This document shows, one piece after another, positions 45,240 through 58,775 of a stretch of DNA of 64,000 nucleotides (positions within the stretch are counted from its first letter, which is position 1; the number at the start of each line of letters is the position of its first letter). The DNA is from Brucella daejeonensis (GTDB taxonomy: Bacteria; Pseudomonadota; Alphaproteobacteria; Rhizobiales; Rhizobiaceae): assembly GCF_014199265.1 (NCBI RefSeq), contig NZ_JACIJG010000005.1, forward strand, positions 124,001 to 188,000, written 5' to 3'. The translations under genes were made by a program, and so were the position numbers. Below the pieces are notes generated by a model, which saw nothing but the letters and a program-made list of their open reading frames with translations, did no database searches and was not told the origin of the DNA.

Positions 45240-46454
45240 TCAGAGCATAAGAACGCGACAGACATCGCCGGCGGCGGCGGCGGGTGCATCTTCATCGCGG
45301 ATAAGCAAGGCTTTCGATCCGACAAGAGCGGACAGCATCGACGAATCCTGAACCGGAAAAGGCCTGGCTATCAGCGTACCGTCAGGCGCTGATTCGACGG
45401 TCGCGCGGATATAATCGCGACGATGGTCGTTTGCGGGAAGGGCTGTGCCGAGTTTCGCGGACCGAATGTCGGCTTCAATGTGAGCGCCCGCGAGCCTCGC
45501 GACCAGAGGACGGAGAAAAACCAGGCTGCAAACGAGGCTGGAAACCGGATTTCCGGGCAAGCCGATAACGTGTACGGTTTTGCCTTTCACCTCGATGCGG
45601 CCATACATCAGGGGCTTTCCGGGGCGCATGGCAATTTTCCAGAAGTCGAGATCAACCCCGCATTTCTGCAGCGCACCGTGAACGAAGTCGCGGTCACCAA
45701 CCGAAGCGCCGCCGATGGTCACCAGAATATCGGCTCCGCTTTGTAGTGTGTCAGCGATTGCGCGCTCCGTTGCGGCCGGATCATCTCGGATGATGCCGAG
45801 ATCGTCGGGAGTACCGCCCGCGCGGCGAACGAGTTCAGCGATCCCGACGCTGTTCGATGCGACGATCTGATCTGGACCGGGAGTTTCGCCTGGGAGGACC
45901 AGTTCGTCACCTGTTGCCAGTATCGCCACACGTGGCTTCTGGAAGACTTCCAGCGTCGCGTTACCGCTTGCGGCGGCGAGGGAGAGCGCGGACGGGTCCA
46001 GCTCTCTCCCAACCGGGATGACGATATTGTCGGGGGAAAAATCAAGGCCAGCCCGGCGGATATGCCGTCCCGGCTGGATTCCCTCATTTATTATCAACCT
46101 GTCGCCGGAACGTTCGGTATGCTCCTGGATGACGATCGTATCCGCCCCGTCGGGGAGTGGTGCGCCGGTAAAGATGCGAACCGCCTCACCGGTGCCCAAT
46201 TTGCCATCGAAACGCTTTCCCGCAGCCGATTCACCTATGACGGTGAACTCCGCAGGATAGGTTACGCCGTCCGGAGCGATGAGTGCATAACCGTCCATGG
46301 CGGATCCGTCGAAAGGGGGCTGCATATAATGCGCCAACACCGGAGACGCAACGATACGACCTCCGGCCTCTGCCAAGGCGACCTGTTGTTTACCGCGTGG
46401 TTCTGCGGATTTCAGGATTCGAGTCAGGGCTTCATCGACGGGAAGAAGGGACAT
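45240..46454 (-). CDS. moeA: Molybdopterin molybdotransferase MoeA
   Basis: Inserts molybdenum into adenylylated molybdopterin. The 404-residue protein has the MoeA domains: MSLLPVDEALTRIL at the start, QPPFDGSAMDGYAL, RIFTGAPLPDGADTIVIQE, VAILATGDELVLPGE and TIGGASVGDRDFV with GLPGNPVSSLVC. It follows moaC by 83 bases on the minus strand. Together with moaC it serves molybdenum cofactor synthesis; the trp genes upstream are only neighbours in this conserved order. Confidence 0.96.
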   Translation of the reverse strand: MSLLPVDEALTRILKSAEPRGKQQVALAEAGGRIVASPVLAHYMQPPFDGSAMDGYALIAPDGVTYPAEFTVIGESAAGKRFDGKLGTGEAVRIFTGAPLPDGADTIVIQEHTERSGDRLIINEGIQPGRHIRRAGLDFSPDNIVIPVGRELDPSALSLAAASGNATLEVFQKPRVAILATGDELVLPGETPGPDQIVASNSVGIAELVRRAGGTPDDLGIIRDDPAATERAIADTLQSGADILVTIGGASVGDRDFVHGALQKCGVDLDFWKIAMRPGKPLMYGRIEVKGKTVHVIGLPGNPVSSLVCSLVFLRPLVARLAGAHIEADIRSAKLGTALPANDHRRDYIRATVESAPDGTLIARPFPVQDSSMLSALVGSKALLIRDEDAPAAAAGDVCRVLML

Positions 46455-46537
46455 CGCGTTTCCTCTCGAACTGAATTTTTTGCGTTATTTAGCACAGGGA
46501 GAAATCACGGGAGTTGATCCTGCGCAAAGTTCAGCGC

Positions 46538-47014
46538 TCAGGCTTTCCAGTCGCCTGATTTACCGCCGCTCTTTTCCGTAACCCTGATGTTGCGGATCTC
46601 CATGTGCCGATCGACGGCTTTGGCCATGTCGTAAATCGTGAGACACGTGACGGAGACGGCCGTCAGCGCTTCCATCTCCACGCCGGTGCGTCCGTTCAGC
46701 TTGACCAGTGCCTGCACACGTAGCCCCGGCAGGGTATGGTCAGGCTCGATATCGACGGCCACTTTCGTCAGCATGAGAGGATGGCAGAGCGGAATCAGAT
46801 CGGAGGTTCTTTTGGCCGCCATGATACCTGCCAGGCGAGCCGTGCCGATCACATCCCCTTTTGCGGCATTACCTTCCAGAATGAGCGCCAGCGTTTCCGG
46901 CTTCATTCTGACCGAACCCTCGGCGACGGCCTGACGTTCGGTTTCGTCCTTGGCGCCGACATCCACCATGTTGGCTGCACCGGTCTGGTCGATATGGGTA
47001 AGCTTGCCCGCCAT
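46538..47014 (-). CDS. moaC: Cyclic pyranopterin monophosphate synthase MoaC
   Basis: Second step of molybdenum cofactor synthesis, forming cyclic pyranopterin phosphate from the MoaA product. The 158-residue protein has [32 protein letters not shown] and [25 protein letters not shown] with the catalytic Lys and Asp of the family. It begins three bases after the trpC stop, so they are translated from one message. moaA is not in the window. Confidence 0.97.
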   Translation of the reverse strand: MAGKLTHIDQTGAANMVDVGAKDETERQAVAEGSVRMKPETLALILEGNAAKGDVIGTARLAGIMAAKRTSDLIPLCHPLMLTKVAVDIEPDHTLPGLRVQALVKLNGRTGVEMEALTAVSVTCLTIYDMAKAVDRHMEIRNIRVTEKSGGKSGDWKA

Positions 47015-47017
47015 TGT

Positions 47018-47818
47018 TCAGACCGCACCGATCAGCAGTTCGCGGGTGGCGGCGGTAACGTCCGCCTTGCGCATCAGGCTTTCTCCGATGAGAAATGTTC
47101 CGATCCCGGATTTTTCCAACCGCAGGCAATCTTCGTGAGTGAATATGCCGCTTTCGCCAACCAGCACCCGATCGGCAGGCGCCATTTTTGAAAGGCGTTC
47201 TGAAACCGCGAGGTCAACTTCGAAAGTGCGCAGATTGCGATTATTGACGCCAAGAAGTCTGGAAGAGAGTTTCAGCGCACGCTCCATTTCCGCTTCATCA
47301 TGAACTTCGATAAGCGCATCCATGCCGAGATCGAACGCGGTTTCTTCCAGCGCTTTCGCCAGATCGTCGTCAACGCTTGCAAGAATGATAAGGATGCAAT
47401 CCGCACCCCAACTACGGGCTTCATGCACCTGATAGGTATCGAACAGAAAGTCCTTGCGCAGCGCTGGCAGATTACAGGCGTTGCGTGCCGCAGTCAGAAA
47501 TTCGGGTGCGCCCTGAAAGGAAGGCGTATCGGTGAGAACGGAGAGGCAGGCCGCACCGCCAGCTTCATAAGCTTTTGCAAGCGCTGGCGGATCGAAGTCG
47601 GGGCGGATCAGGCCCTTTGATGGGCTTGCCTTTTTGATTTCGGCAATCAGCGCGAATTCACCGGTCGATCGTTTTGCTTCGAGAGCCTTCAGGAAGCCGC
47701 GCGGCGCTTCCTGATCGTGCGCCCGAGACTTGAGGTCGCCGAGGGGTCGTTGAGCCTTGGCCGCAGCAATTTCTTCACGCTTATACGCCTCGATCTTGCG
47801 AAGAATGTCGGTGGACAT
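47018..47818 (-). CDS. trpC: Indole-3-glycerol phosphate synthase
   Basis: Closes the indole ring of tryptophan from CdRP. The 266-residue TIM barrel has [51 protein letters not shown] and [12 protein letters not shown]. It is monofunctional, with no trpF fused. It follows trpD by 15 bases and is followed by moaC, a common order in Hyphomicrobiales. trpE and trpG are elsewhere. Confidence 0.97.
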   Translation of the reverse strand: MSTDILRKIEAYKREEIAAAKAQRPLGDLKSRAHDQEAPRGFLKALEAKRSTGEFALIAEIKKASPSKGLIRPDFDPPALAKAYEAGGAACLSVLTDTPSFQGAPEFLTAARNACNLPALRKDFLFDTYQVHEARSWGADCILIILASVDDDLAKALEETAFDLGMDALIEVHDEAEMERALKLSSRLLGVNNRNLRTFEVDLAVSERLSKMAPADRVLVGESGIFTHEDCLRLEKSGIGTFLIGESLMRKADVTAATRELLIGAV

Positions 47819-47833
47819 ACGCGATCCTTTCCG

Positions 47834-48853
47834 TCAGGCCGCTTTATCGTTCGAAACGGCAATCACCTTCTGCAAGACGGCGAGCGCCGCACCGCTGTCG
47901 ATTGACTGCGATGCCATCGCAATGCCATCCTTTACGTCCGCCGCCTTGCCGGCAACAACAAGTGCGGCACCGGAATTGAGCAGAACAATATCCCGGTAGG
48001 CATTTTTCTTGCCTTCGAGAACACCCAGCAAGGCGACCGCATTCACCGAAGCTTCACCGCCCTTGAGTTCCGCCGGATCACAGCGCCGGAGGCCGATCTC
48101 TTCCGGTGTGATTTCAAAGGTCCGAATGGTACCGTTTTCCAAGGCCGCGACCTGTGTGGTACCTGCGGTAGTCATTTCGTCCAGTCCGTCTCCATATACA
48201 ACCCAGGCAGATTCGGAGCCGAGTTCCTTAAGCACCTGAGCCAGCGGTGTGACCCATTGCGGGGCAAACACTCCGACCAGTTGGCGCTTTACGCTGGCAG
48301 GGTTGGAAAGTGGTCCAAGCAGATTAAAGATGGTGCGGGTGCCAAGCTCCACGCGGGAGGCCCCGACATGACGCATGGCGGAGTGATGCATAGGCGCAAA
48401 CATGAAGCCAAGGCCCGCTTCCGCGATGCTGCGCCCGATGGTGTCCGCATCGGCTTCGATATTGATGCCGAGTGCAGCAAGGGCGTCTGCCGCGCCGGAC
48501 CGTGAGGAAAGCGCGCGATTGCCATGCTTGGCAACCGGAACACCGGCGCCTGCAACGACGAAGGCGGAGCAACTTGAGACATTGTAGGACCCGGACTGGT
48601 CGCCTCCGGTCCCGACAATATCAATTGCGTCGGCGGGCGCCTTGACCGGCAGCATACGGGCGCGCATTGAAGACACGGCGCCAGCGATTTCCGGCACGGT
48701 TTCACCGCGCACACGCAATGCCATCAGAAATCCACCGATCTGCGATGGCGTCGCCTGGCCTGACATCATGATGTCGAAGGCGGCTTTGGAATCTTCCAGC
48801 GAAAGCGGCTCACCGGATGCGGCTTTCGCAATATACGGTTTTAGATCAGCCAT
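47834..48853 (-). CDS. trpD: Anthranilate phosphoribosyltransferase
   Basis: Second step of tryptophan synthesis. The 339-residue protein contains [21 protein letters not shown], the PRPP-binding glycine-rich loop, [17 protein letters not shown], and [13 protein letters not shown]. The ATG at 48853 starts [15 protein letters not shown]; a GTG twelve bases upstream is an alternative. Only 17 bases separate it from ppiD, so it may be read together with that gene. Confidence 0.97.
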   Translation of the reverse strand: MADLKPYIAKAASGEPLSLEDSKAAFDIMMSGQATPSQIGGFLMALRVRGETVPEIAGAVSSMRARMLPVKAPADAIDIVGTGGDQSGSYNVSSCSAFVVAGAGVPVAKHGNRALSSRSGAADALAALGINIEADADTIGRSIAEAGLGFMFAPMHHSAMRHVGASRVELGTRTIFNLLGPLSNPASVKRQLVGVFAPQWVTPLAQVLKELGSESAWVVYGDGLDEMTTAGTTQVAALENGTIRTFEITPEEIGLRRCDPAELKGGEASVNAVALLGVLEGKKNAYRDIVLLNSGAALVVAGKAADVKDGIAMASQSIDSGAALAVLQKVIAVSNDKAA

Positions 48854-48870
48854 TTGGATATCCACCAGCC

Positions 48871-50757
48871 TTAAAACGCCAAGGCGTTGTTGATGACGGT
48901 CTGGTTTATCTTCACTGGATACTGCTTCTGCAGTTCTCCGACGAGTTGTTCAAGAACATCGTCCGATAGCGAGGTCGCCAGATATTTCTGCTGCTGTTCC
49001 GGAATGGCTTCCGGCCCCGTTGCGGCGGGTTCGGTCACTTCCGTTACCTTGAAAAGAATCTGTGCATCATCCGACGGTGCAGCTGCACTGCCGGTGAAGT
49101 CAATCGGACCACGGAATATCTGCGCAGCGGCAGCCGTTCCGATATCGGCATCATTGGTGGAGCGGATTACGCCGCGCTTGGTCTGCTTTTCAGTGCCTAG
49201 TTCGGTAGCGATGGTTTCAAGTGTCGCACCGCCATCGAGACGCTTCTTCAGTTCGTCCACACGCTGATTGAGGCGCTTCACAGCCTCTTCACCCTTCCAT
49301 GCAGCCACGACCTTGTCCGTGACTTCGTCAAGCGTACGGTCACGAGCGGGCGTGATACCGTCGACCTGATACCAGAGGTAGCCGATAGTGCCCATGGTGA
49401 GCGGATTATTGTCAAATCCCTGATCGGCCTGGAAGGCAGCGGTGAGCAATGCCTCGGCGTTCGGCAACTGTGAAGGATTGCCGGAAGGATCGTTGCCTTC
49501 GGCGTCGACAGCCTCGACCGTGACGGATTTGAGGCTAAGTTTCTTTGCAACATCCGTCATTGAAGCGCCATCGGAACGTTCCTGTTCATAGGAATCATGA
49601 ATGTCGTTGATGCTGCTCGCGGCGATATTGTTTGCCAGCGTCGTGCGAATTTCGCCTTCCACTTCGGAAAGCGCCTTTACATGAGCAGGCTCGATCCGGG
49701 TCACACGCAGGATCACGGGGCCGAAGCTGCCTTTAACGACAGGACTCACACCGTTTTCCGAAAGCGCAAATGCCGCTTCAGCCATTGCCTGATCGGGAAT
49801 GGCGGATTTCTCGAAAGTGCCAAGTTTCAGATCGTCTTCGGTTTTGCCCTGTTCCTTGCCGATATCGACGAAGCTCGTACCGGCGGCGATCTTCTGGTGC
49901 GCTGCTTCAGCGGCTGCATCGTCCGCAAAATTGAGCTGTTCGATGGTCCGCTTCTCGACCGTGCTGAAGCGATCCTTGTTCTTCTCGAAATATTCGCTGA
50001 TTTCGTCCTGTGTGACGGCGGCCGGATCGGCAATGTCAGCCGGTTCCAGTTTCACATAGGTGATTTTGCGGTATTCGGGCGCCTTGTATTCGTCCTTATG
50101 TTCATCGAAATAAGCTTTGAGCACGTCGTCTGCAGGGGCAGGGACGGCATCGGCCTTTTCGGCCTGAATGGTCACATAGTCGACGCTACGGGTTTCGCCC
50201 TGATGGAGCGCCAATGCCTTGAGGGCCGCGTTCGGAAGTTTCATCCCATCGGTTGCCGCTTCAACGATCTGCTGGCGACGAGCCACTTTGGCGCGGTTTT
50301 CGAGATAGTCCTGCGCGCGAATGCCTGACTGGCGCAGCACCGCATCGAACTGGGCGCGATTGAAATTGCCGCCTGCATCGTGAAAAGCCGGGTCTTCCGC
50401 AGTCAGGCGGGCAATTCCGTCCTTCGACAGGCCGAGTTGCATGTTGCGCGCGCCTTCATCCAGCACAACGCCAGCGGCAAGCTGGGAGAGGACCTGATTT
50501 TCGACGCCTATGGCTTTTGCCTGTTCGCGTGTCAGCCTTTGGCGGAACTGCTGCGACAGGCGCATCATCTGCTGTTCATAGGCAAAACGATAATCGGTGG
50601 CACTCACTTCAGAACCGCCTGCGATCAGGGCGGCATTGCCCGCAAGGCTGCCGCGGAAGACATCGGAGATGCCCCAGACTGCAAAGCTCAGAACAAGCAG
50701 GCCAAGCAGAAGTTTGGCGACCCAGGATTGAGCGGCGGAACGCAGGCTGTCGAGCAT
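48871..50757 (-). CDS. ppiD: PpiD-like peptidyl-prolyl isomerase, membrane-anchored
   Basis: Periplasmic folding helper anchored in the inner membrane. The 628-residue protein has an N-terminal signal anchor ([19 protein letters not shown] to about residue 35), a SurA-like N-domain (about residues 40-250), a parvulin domain with [22 protein letters not shown] (about 265-360) and a second SurA-like region. The parvulin motif is degenerate, so catalysis is uncertain. It heads the run ppiD-trpD-trpC-moaC-moeA and diverges from tpiA, with a palindrome in the spacer. Confidence 0.9.
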   Translation of the reverse strand: MLDSLRSAAQSWVAKLLLGLLVLSFAVWGISDVFRGSLAGNAALIAGGSEVSATDYRFAYEQQMMRLSQQFRQRLTREQAKAIGVENQVLSQLAAGVVLDEGARNMQLGLSKDGIARLTAEDPAFHDAGGNFNRAQFDAVLRQSGIRAQDYLENRAKVARRQQIVEAATDGMKLPNAALKALALHQGETRSVDYVTIQAEKADAVPAPADDVLKAYFDEHKDEYKAPEYRKITYVKLEPADIADPAAVTQDEISEYFEKNKDRFSTVEKRTIEQLNFADDAAAEAAHQKIAAGTSFVDIGKEQGKTEDDLKLGTFEKSAIPDQAMAEAAFALSENGVSPVVKGSFGPVILRVTRIEPAHVKALSEVEGEIRTTLANNIAASSINDIHDSYEQERSDGASMTDVAKKLSLKSVTVEAVDAEGNDPSGNPSQLPNAEALLTAAFQADQGFDNNPLTMGTIGYLWYQVDGITPARDRTLDEVTDKVVAAWKGEEAVKRLNQRVDELKKRLDGGATLETIATELGTEKQTKRGVIRSTNDADIGTAAAAQIFRGPIDFTGSAAAPSDDAQILFKVTEVTEPAATGPEAIPEQQQKYLATSLSDDVLEQLVGELQKQYPVKINQTVINNALAF

Positions 50758-50832
50758 TGGAAACCCTTCAAGAACAAATCGAAGCTCGGATTTTATAAAT
50801 TGAGCCAGTCAGGGGATAACCTCAAGCAAGCC

Positions 50833-50859
50833 CCATATGCAAGGTCTCATTGCATATGG
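50833..50859. promoter_or_regulatory. Ten-base palindrome in the ppiD-tpiA divergent spacer
   Basis: CCATATGCAA (50833-50842), spacer GGTCTCA, TTGCATATGG (50850-50859): perfect arms. It is 76 bases from the ppiD start and 118 from the tpiA start, a good place for a regulator site or an RNA hairpin. Confidence 0.5.
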
Positions 50860-50976
50860 AGGCCCAAGAACATTTGCATTGCAGCACGAATACGCTTAGT
50901 CAGTGGCAAAATTTGGCGCTGGTCTGCTTCGGGAGTGCGGCCGCGCCTGCTGTTTTAAACAGGCGAGGAGAATGAA

Positions 50977-51741
50977 ATGACTCCGGGAATCCGTCCGCTG
51001 GTTGCTGGCAACTGGAAGATGAATGGTACAGGGGAATCCCTGACCGAATTGCGCGCTATCGCCGCCGGACTGAGCTCCGATCTCGGCCGTAAGCTCGATG
51101 CTGTCGTCTGTGTGCCAGCGACGCTCCTTTCTCGCGCAGCGGAAACGCTTGAAGGCGAAACGGTCGGTCTCGGAGGTCAGGACGCACACCATAAGGTATC
51201 GGGCGCGCATACCGGCGACGTTTCGTCCGAGATGCTTAAGGAAGCGGGCGCGTCGCATGTCATTATCGGCCATTCCGAGCGTCGGACCGATCATCACGAA
51301 AGCAATGAGACTGTTCACGCCAAGACCGAAGCGGCATGGGCGGCGGGTCTGGTTGCTATCGTTTGTGTCGGTGAAACCGCCGATGAGCGCAAGGCCGAGC
51401 TTACGCTCGATGTCATCGGCAAACAGCTCGCCGGGTCCTTGCCGGACAATGTAAATGCCGAGAACACCATTATCGCTTATGAGCCGGTGTGGGCTATCGG
51501 CACGGGCCTTACCCCCACGGTTCAGGATGTTCGTGCCGCGCATGCTTTTATGCGTGAACAGCTGATCGAACGTTTTGGCGCCAAGGGCGCGCATCTGCGG
51601 CTTCTCTATGGCGGTTCCGTCAAGCCTTCCAACGCCGCCGAATTGCTCGGCATTGCGGATGTCGACGGTGCACTTGTTGGCGGAGCAAGCTTGAAGGCAA
51701 CCGATTTTCTCGCCATATGCGAGACCTATCGAAATTTGTAA
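50977..51741 (+). CDS. tpiA: Triosephosphate isomerase
   Basis: Interconverts dihydroxyacetone phosphate and glyceraldehyde-3-phosphate. The 254-residue TIM barrel has Lys14 (VAGNWKMNG), His99 (VIIGHSERR) and catalytic Glu169 ([11 protein letters not shown]). The ATG at 50977 has GGAG six bases upstream; an ATG five bases earlier is out of frame and meets a stop at once. A stem, CGCCTG/CAGGCG, lies just before the ribosome site. secG follows after 100 bases. Confidence 0.98.
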   Translation: MTPGIRPLVAGNWKMNGTGESLTELRAIAAGLSSDLGRKLDAVVCVPATLLSRAAETLEGETVGLGGQDAHHKVSGAHTGDVSSEMLKEAGASHVIIGHSERRTDHHESNETVHAKTEAAWAAGLVAIVCVGETADERKAELTLDVIGKQLAGSLPDNVNAENTIIAYEPVWAIGTGLTPTVQDVRAAHAFMREQLIERFGAKGAHLRLLYGGSVKPSNAAELLGIADVDGALVGGASLKATDFLAICETYRNL

Positions 51742-51841
51742 CCGGTAAATCGCTCCGCCTATCTTGGCCATGGGGCTTGGATTATCGGATAATAGCGTGT
51801 AAAGAGCCGCTCTAGTTTTAGGGATATAAAGACCGTAACCC

Positions 51842-52276
51842 ATGCAGACCGTACTCATTGTCATTCATTTGTTGATCGTGCTGGCGCTTGTCGGCGTTGT
51901 GCTCATCCAGCGTTCGGAAGGCGGCGGCCTTGGCATCGGCGGCGGTTCGGGGTTCATGACGGCACGTGGCGCGGCAAACGCGTTGACCCGCACCACGGCG
52001 ATCCTTGCCATCGGCTTCTTCGCTACGTCGCTGATCCTCGGTATCATGGCGCGTTATGGCGAAAAGCCGACGGACATTCTGAACCGTATTCCGGCGGCAA
52101 CCGATGGTCAGACGGCCCCGGCTGGCGGTAATGGTGGCGGAATTCTCAACCAGCTTGGCGGCGAATCCTCGCGCACCAACACCAATGAGGCCGCGCCAGC
52201 GGCTCCTGATGCTACGCAGCCGCAGGCTCCGGCAGTTCCTGAAACTCCAGCCAATCCGGTTCCAAGTTCACAGTAA
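51842..52276 (+). CDS. secG: Protein-export membrane protein SecG
   Basis: Small component of the SecYEG translocon. The 144-residue protein has two transmembrane helices, MQTVLIVIHLLIVLALVGVVL and TRTTAILAIGFFATSLILG, joined by the family loop RSEGGGLGIGGGSGFMTARG. The C-terminal half is a long Pro/Ala/Gln-rich tail, longer than in E. coli, as in relatives. Gene order tpiA-secG-pyrG is common in Alphaproteobacteria, here with an L,D-transpeptidase inserted. A terminator follows. Confidence 0.96.
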   Translation: MQTVLIVIHLLIVLALVGVVLIQRSEGGGLGIGGGSGFMTARGAANALTRTTAILAIGFFATSLILGIMARYGEKPTDILNRIPAATDGQTAPAGGNGGGILNQLGGESSRTNTNEAAPAAPDATQPQAPAVPETPANPVPSSQ

Positions 52277-52301
52277 TAGCTGATGACATGGCGTGAATTG
52301 C

Positions 52302-52333
52302 AAAACCGGCCCTTGAGGCCGGTTTTCTTTTTG
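52302..52333 (+). terminator. Intrinsic terminator after secG
   Basis: AAAACCGGC (52302-52310), loop CCTTGAG, GCCGGTTTT (52318-52326), then CTTTTTG. Confidence 0.88.
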
Positions 52334-52509
52334 TTAACCGTGAGGCCACAAAGTGTTGCAGTCAGGCAATACGCGGCCGCGAATCGCAATGCGAAACTGC
52401 GGCGGTGAATTGAGAACGAGAAGGCTTTGAAGTAAGGAATGCAAAAGCCTGACTTGTCGCTCATTGTGGCAGGCTGTTTCCTTTGTGCTTGAATTTTCGG
52501 GACCCGATC

Positions 52510-53205
52510 ATGTTTTCACGCCGTATTCTGATTGCCGGTGTTGCTGGCTTCTGCATTGGAGCGACCGCTCCGGCATTTGCCGCGTCGCCGATAAATGCTG
52601 AAGCGCAGCTCAACCAAGCCGCTGCGTCGGTTCAGCAGGTTGCGCTTTCAAGCGAAACCAAAGCCAACCCGGAAAAGCCGAAGAAAAAGAAGAAGGCTTC
52701 CAAAAGCGGCAATACGGTCAAGGCGAACAAGTATAATATTGATCCGAAGTTCCGTCCGCAGGACGTGGCTTTCACAGGCTACAAGCCGGGTACGATTGTT
52801 ATCGATCCGAAGAAGCGCTTTCTCTACCTCGTAGAAACGTCCACGACTGCCCGCCGTTACGGCATCGCCGTTGGCAAACAGGGACTCGAGTTTCAGGGCA
52901 AGGCTACGATCAACGCCAAGCGCGAATGGCCACGCTGGATCCCGACCAAGGAAATGATCGAGCGCGATCCGGCTCACTATGGACGTTTCAAGAACGGCAT
53001 GGATGGTGGTCCGGGCAACCCGCTCGGTTCACGCGCGATGTACCTCTTCCAGGGCAATAAGGACACCTACATTCGCATTCACGGCACGGTGCAGCCATGG
53101 ACTATCGGCAGCTCGGCTTCCAACGGTTGCTTCCGCATGATCAATGAAGATGTCATGGATCTGTACGAGCGTGTCGGTCTTGGTACGGAAGTGGTTGTAC
53201 TTTAA
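52510..53205 (+). CDS. L,D-transpeptidase (YkuD/ErfK family)
   Basis: Periplasmic enzyme that makes 3-3 peptidoglycan cross-links or ties outer-membrane proteins to peptidoglycan. The 231-residue protein has a signal peptide (to about residue 25, PAFAAS), a basic linker (KKKKKASKSG), and the YkuD domain with catalytic His191 (RIHGTVQP) and Cys207 (SNGCFRM). In Brucella/Agrobacterium such enzymes can link beta-barrel proteins to peptidoglycan; which role this one has is open. ATG at 52510; an upstream frame (from 52483) is less likely. Followed by a strong terminator. Confidence 0.9.
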   Translation: MFSRRILIAGVAGFCIGATAPAFAASPINAEAQLNQAAASVQQVALSSETKANPEKPKKKKKASKSGNTVKANKYNIDPKFRPQDVAFTGYKPGTIVIDPKKRFLYLVETSTTARRYGIAVGKQGLEFQGKATINAKREWPRWIPTKEMIERDPAHYGRFKNGMDGGPGNPLGSRAMYLFQGNKDTYIRIHGTVQPWTIGSSASNGCFRMINEDVMDLYERVGLGTEVVVL

Positions 53206-53227
53206 TTCACGGGCAACTATCTGAATG

Positions 53228-53260
53228 AGGCTGGGCTCATCGAGTCCGGCCTTTTCTTTT
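53228..53260 (+). terminator. Intrinsic terminator after the L,D-transpeptidase gene
   Basis: AGGCTGGGCTC (53228-53238), loop ATC, GAGTCCGGCCT (53242-53252): an 11-base stem with two G-T pairs, then TTTTCTTTT. Confidence 0.88.
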
Positions 53261-53414
53261 GCGTTTGACTGTTTCAGGAAGCGGAAGCTGTGGATTTCGA
53301 GCTTCGACGTGGCTTTCTGGGAATAGGGGCGCTAGAGAATGACTGACGTATTCGCTCCGGGGTTTCTGGCTCCGGTTTTTCTTTGTGCAACGACGATTTT
53401 CGCCTGACCCCGGC

Positions 53415-53443
53415 AAAAAAATGCCGCCGGGAAGCATTTTTTT
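53415..53443. terminator. A/T-flanked hairpin before pyrG
   Basis: AAAAAAATGC (53415-53424), loop CGCCGGGAA, GCATTTTTTT (53434-53443). A terminator-like stem for either strand, 40 bases before the pyrG start. The remaining 277-base spacer shows no gene. Confidence 0.55.
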
Positions 53444-53470
53444 GTGGCGGAATCAATCAGGAAAGTCTAA

Positions 53471-55111
<1,641 letters not shown>

Positions 55112-55114
55112 GAT

Positions 55115-55150
55115 AATACGCGCCCTTCAGGGGCGCGTATTTGTTTTGCG
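55115..55150 (+). terminator. Intrinsic terminator after pyrG
   Basis: AATACGCGCCC (55115-55125), loop TTCAG, GGGCGCGTATT (55131-55141), then TGTTTTG. Confidence 0.88.
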
Positions 55151-55218
55151 GCCTTGTTTTTGAAGCCGTTGCACGCCAGATAAAGCGCCTGAACAGGTGC
55201 AAGGATTCGAGGTTCATG

Positions 55219-57463
<2,245 letters not shown>

Positions 57464-57481
57464 TCCTTTCTGGAAATCCCT

Positions 57482-57511
57482 AAAGGCGGGCTTCGTGGCC
57501 CGCCTTTTTTG
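57482..57511 (+). terminator. Intrinsic terminator after eno
   Basis: AAAGGCGGGC (57482-57491), loop TTCGTG, GCCCGCCTTT (57498-57507), then TTTG. Confidence 0.92.
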
Positions 57512-57655
57512 TTTCGCGCTCGATATGGCATCAGGGTTTGACCTAATGTAACTATATTGATATCAATGTTATTGCAATGATGTTGAATCTAGAGGGAGCG
57601 GCGTGGAATTCGCATGATGGCGCCGTGGGCGGGAAACTTTCACGGGAGAGAGAAA

Positions 57656-58009
57656 ATGGCTTACATTGAAGGATTTGTCGTCGCTGTTCCGAAGGCAAAC
57701 AAGGAAATCTACCGTAAACATGCAGCAACGGCTGCGGAACTGTTCAAGGAATTCGGCGTCACTCGGATGGTGGAGGCGTGGGGCGACGACGTTCCCGATG
57801 GCAAAGTGACGGATTTTCGTCGTGCGGTGCAGGCCACACCGGACGAGGAGGTGGTTTTCTCCTGGTTCGAATATCCCGATAAGGCGACGCGCGATGCGGC
57901 CAACAAAAAGATGATGAGCGACCCGCGCATGAAGGCAATGGGCGACCAGATGCCTTTCGACGGCAAGCGCATGATCTTTGGCGGATTTTCAACGATTGTC
58001 GATATTTGA
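57656..58009 (+). CDS. DUF1428 family protein
   Basis: A 117-residue protein of the DUF1428 family, ferredoxin-like (dimeric alpha/beta barrel) proteins of unknown function. Family signs are MAYIEGFVVAVPKANKEIYRK, VEAWGDDVPDGKVTDFRRAVQA, EVVFSWFEYPDK and the closing GKRMIFGGFSTIVD. ATG at 57656 has GGGAGAGAGAAA before it. It stands alone between eno and ftsB; a palindrome ATTGATATCAAT lies upstream in AT-rich DNA. Role unknown. Confidence 0.88.
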   Translation: MAYIEGFVVAVPKANKEIYRKHAATAAELFKEFGVTRMVEAWGDDVPDGKVTDFRRAVQATPDEEVVFSWFEYPDKATRDAANKKMMSDPRMKAMGDQMPFDGKRMIFGGFSTIVDI

Positions 58010-58059
58010 TCGAGCCCGTTGCTTCGCTTGCCGAGCTTGTAGTTGATCAATTATGCGTA

Positions 58060-58089
58060 CCCCTCCGGGAGATGGTTTTCCCGGAGGGG
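58060..58089. terminator. Hairpin after the DUF1428 gene
   Basis: CCCCTCCGGG (58060-58069), loop about ten bases, CCCGGAGGGG (58080-58089): perfect ten-base stem, 50 bases after the stop. No T run. Confidence 0.6.
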
Positions 58090-58307
58090 CTTGTCGGCGT
58101 TCGTTTCCCGTTATCATTGGTGCTTCGGTGAAAAGGAGGCGGATGGCATCCGTGGGCCGAAAAGCGGAGCCGTTTTTATGGTCCGTTCATCCCTGGTATT
58201 GGTTCATGGTAAATCTCTGTTAAGCAAAATCGCGCTTTATGGTGGAATTCGGATTTATGGCCGGTCTCGGGCGGGAGTCTGTTCCGAGAGGCGAGAAGGA
58301 AGCGGAA

Positions 58308-58637
58308 ATGTGGACCAAGCAGAAGCGTAGATCGATCCGTGGGCGTCTCGTCTTGCCTGTCTTGACAGTCGCGTTTCTGAGCTATTTCGGTTTCCACGCC
58401 TATCACGGAGAGTACGGTCTCTATTCTCGCATTCAGCTCGAAGAACAAAAGAGTCTCCTTGCCGGGCAACTCGATCAGGTTACGGCAGAGCGTAATGCGC
58501 TGGAAAAGCGAGTGACGCTTTTGCGCGACGGTTCCATCGAAAAGGATATGCTTGACGAGCAGGCGCGCAGGGCGCTTAATCTCTCCCATCCCGACGAGGT
58601 GACGATTATCACTTCGAGGGAAGATCGATCGAATTAA
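58308..58637 (+). CDS. ftsB: FtsB/DivIC septum formation initiator
   Basis: Small bitopic divisome protein. The 109-residue protein has an N-terminal cytosolic head (MWTKQKRRSIRGR), one transmembrane helix (LVLPVLTVAFLSYFGFHAY) and a coiled coil (about residues 40-75, QLEEQKSLLAGQLDQVTAE) with the family tail DMLDEQARRALNLSHPDEV. ATG at 58308 has GAAGGAAG upstream. In Alphaproteobacteria it normally sits just before pdhA, as here (138 bases). FtsL and FtsQ are elsewhere. Confidence 0.93.
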   Translation: MWTKQKRRSIRGRLVLPVLTVAFLSYFGFHAYHGEYGLYSRIQLEEQKSLLAGQLDQVTAERNALEKRVTLLRDGSIEKDMLDEQARRALNLSHPDEVTIITSREDRSN

Positions 58638-58775
58638 CTGAAATCAAGTTAATTTTCTTTTTGTGATATGTTTTTAAGGGCTTGGCGGCATAGCAGCTAT
58701 GCTCTGGGTGCATATTGTATCTTGTGGTATGCCCGTATAACGTCACGAGAGAACGACAATACTAGGGAGCGAGAT

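Noticed and set aside
48854-48865. GTG start for trpD
   Set aside because: The ATG at 48853 matches the usual length of 339 residues.
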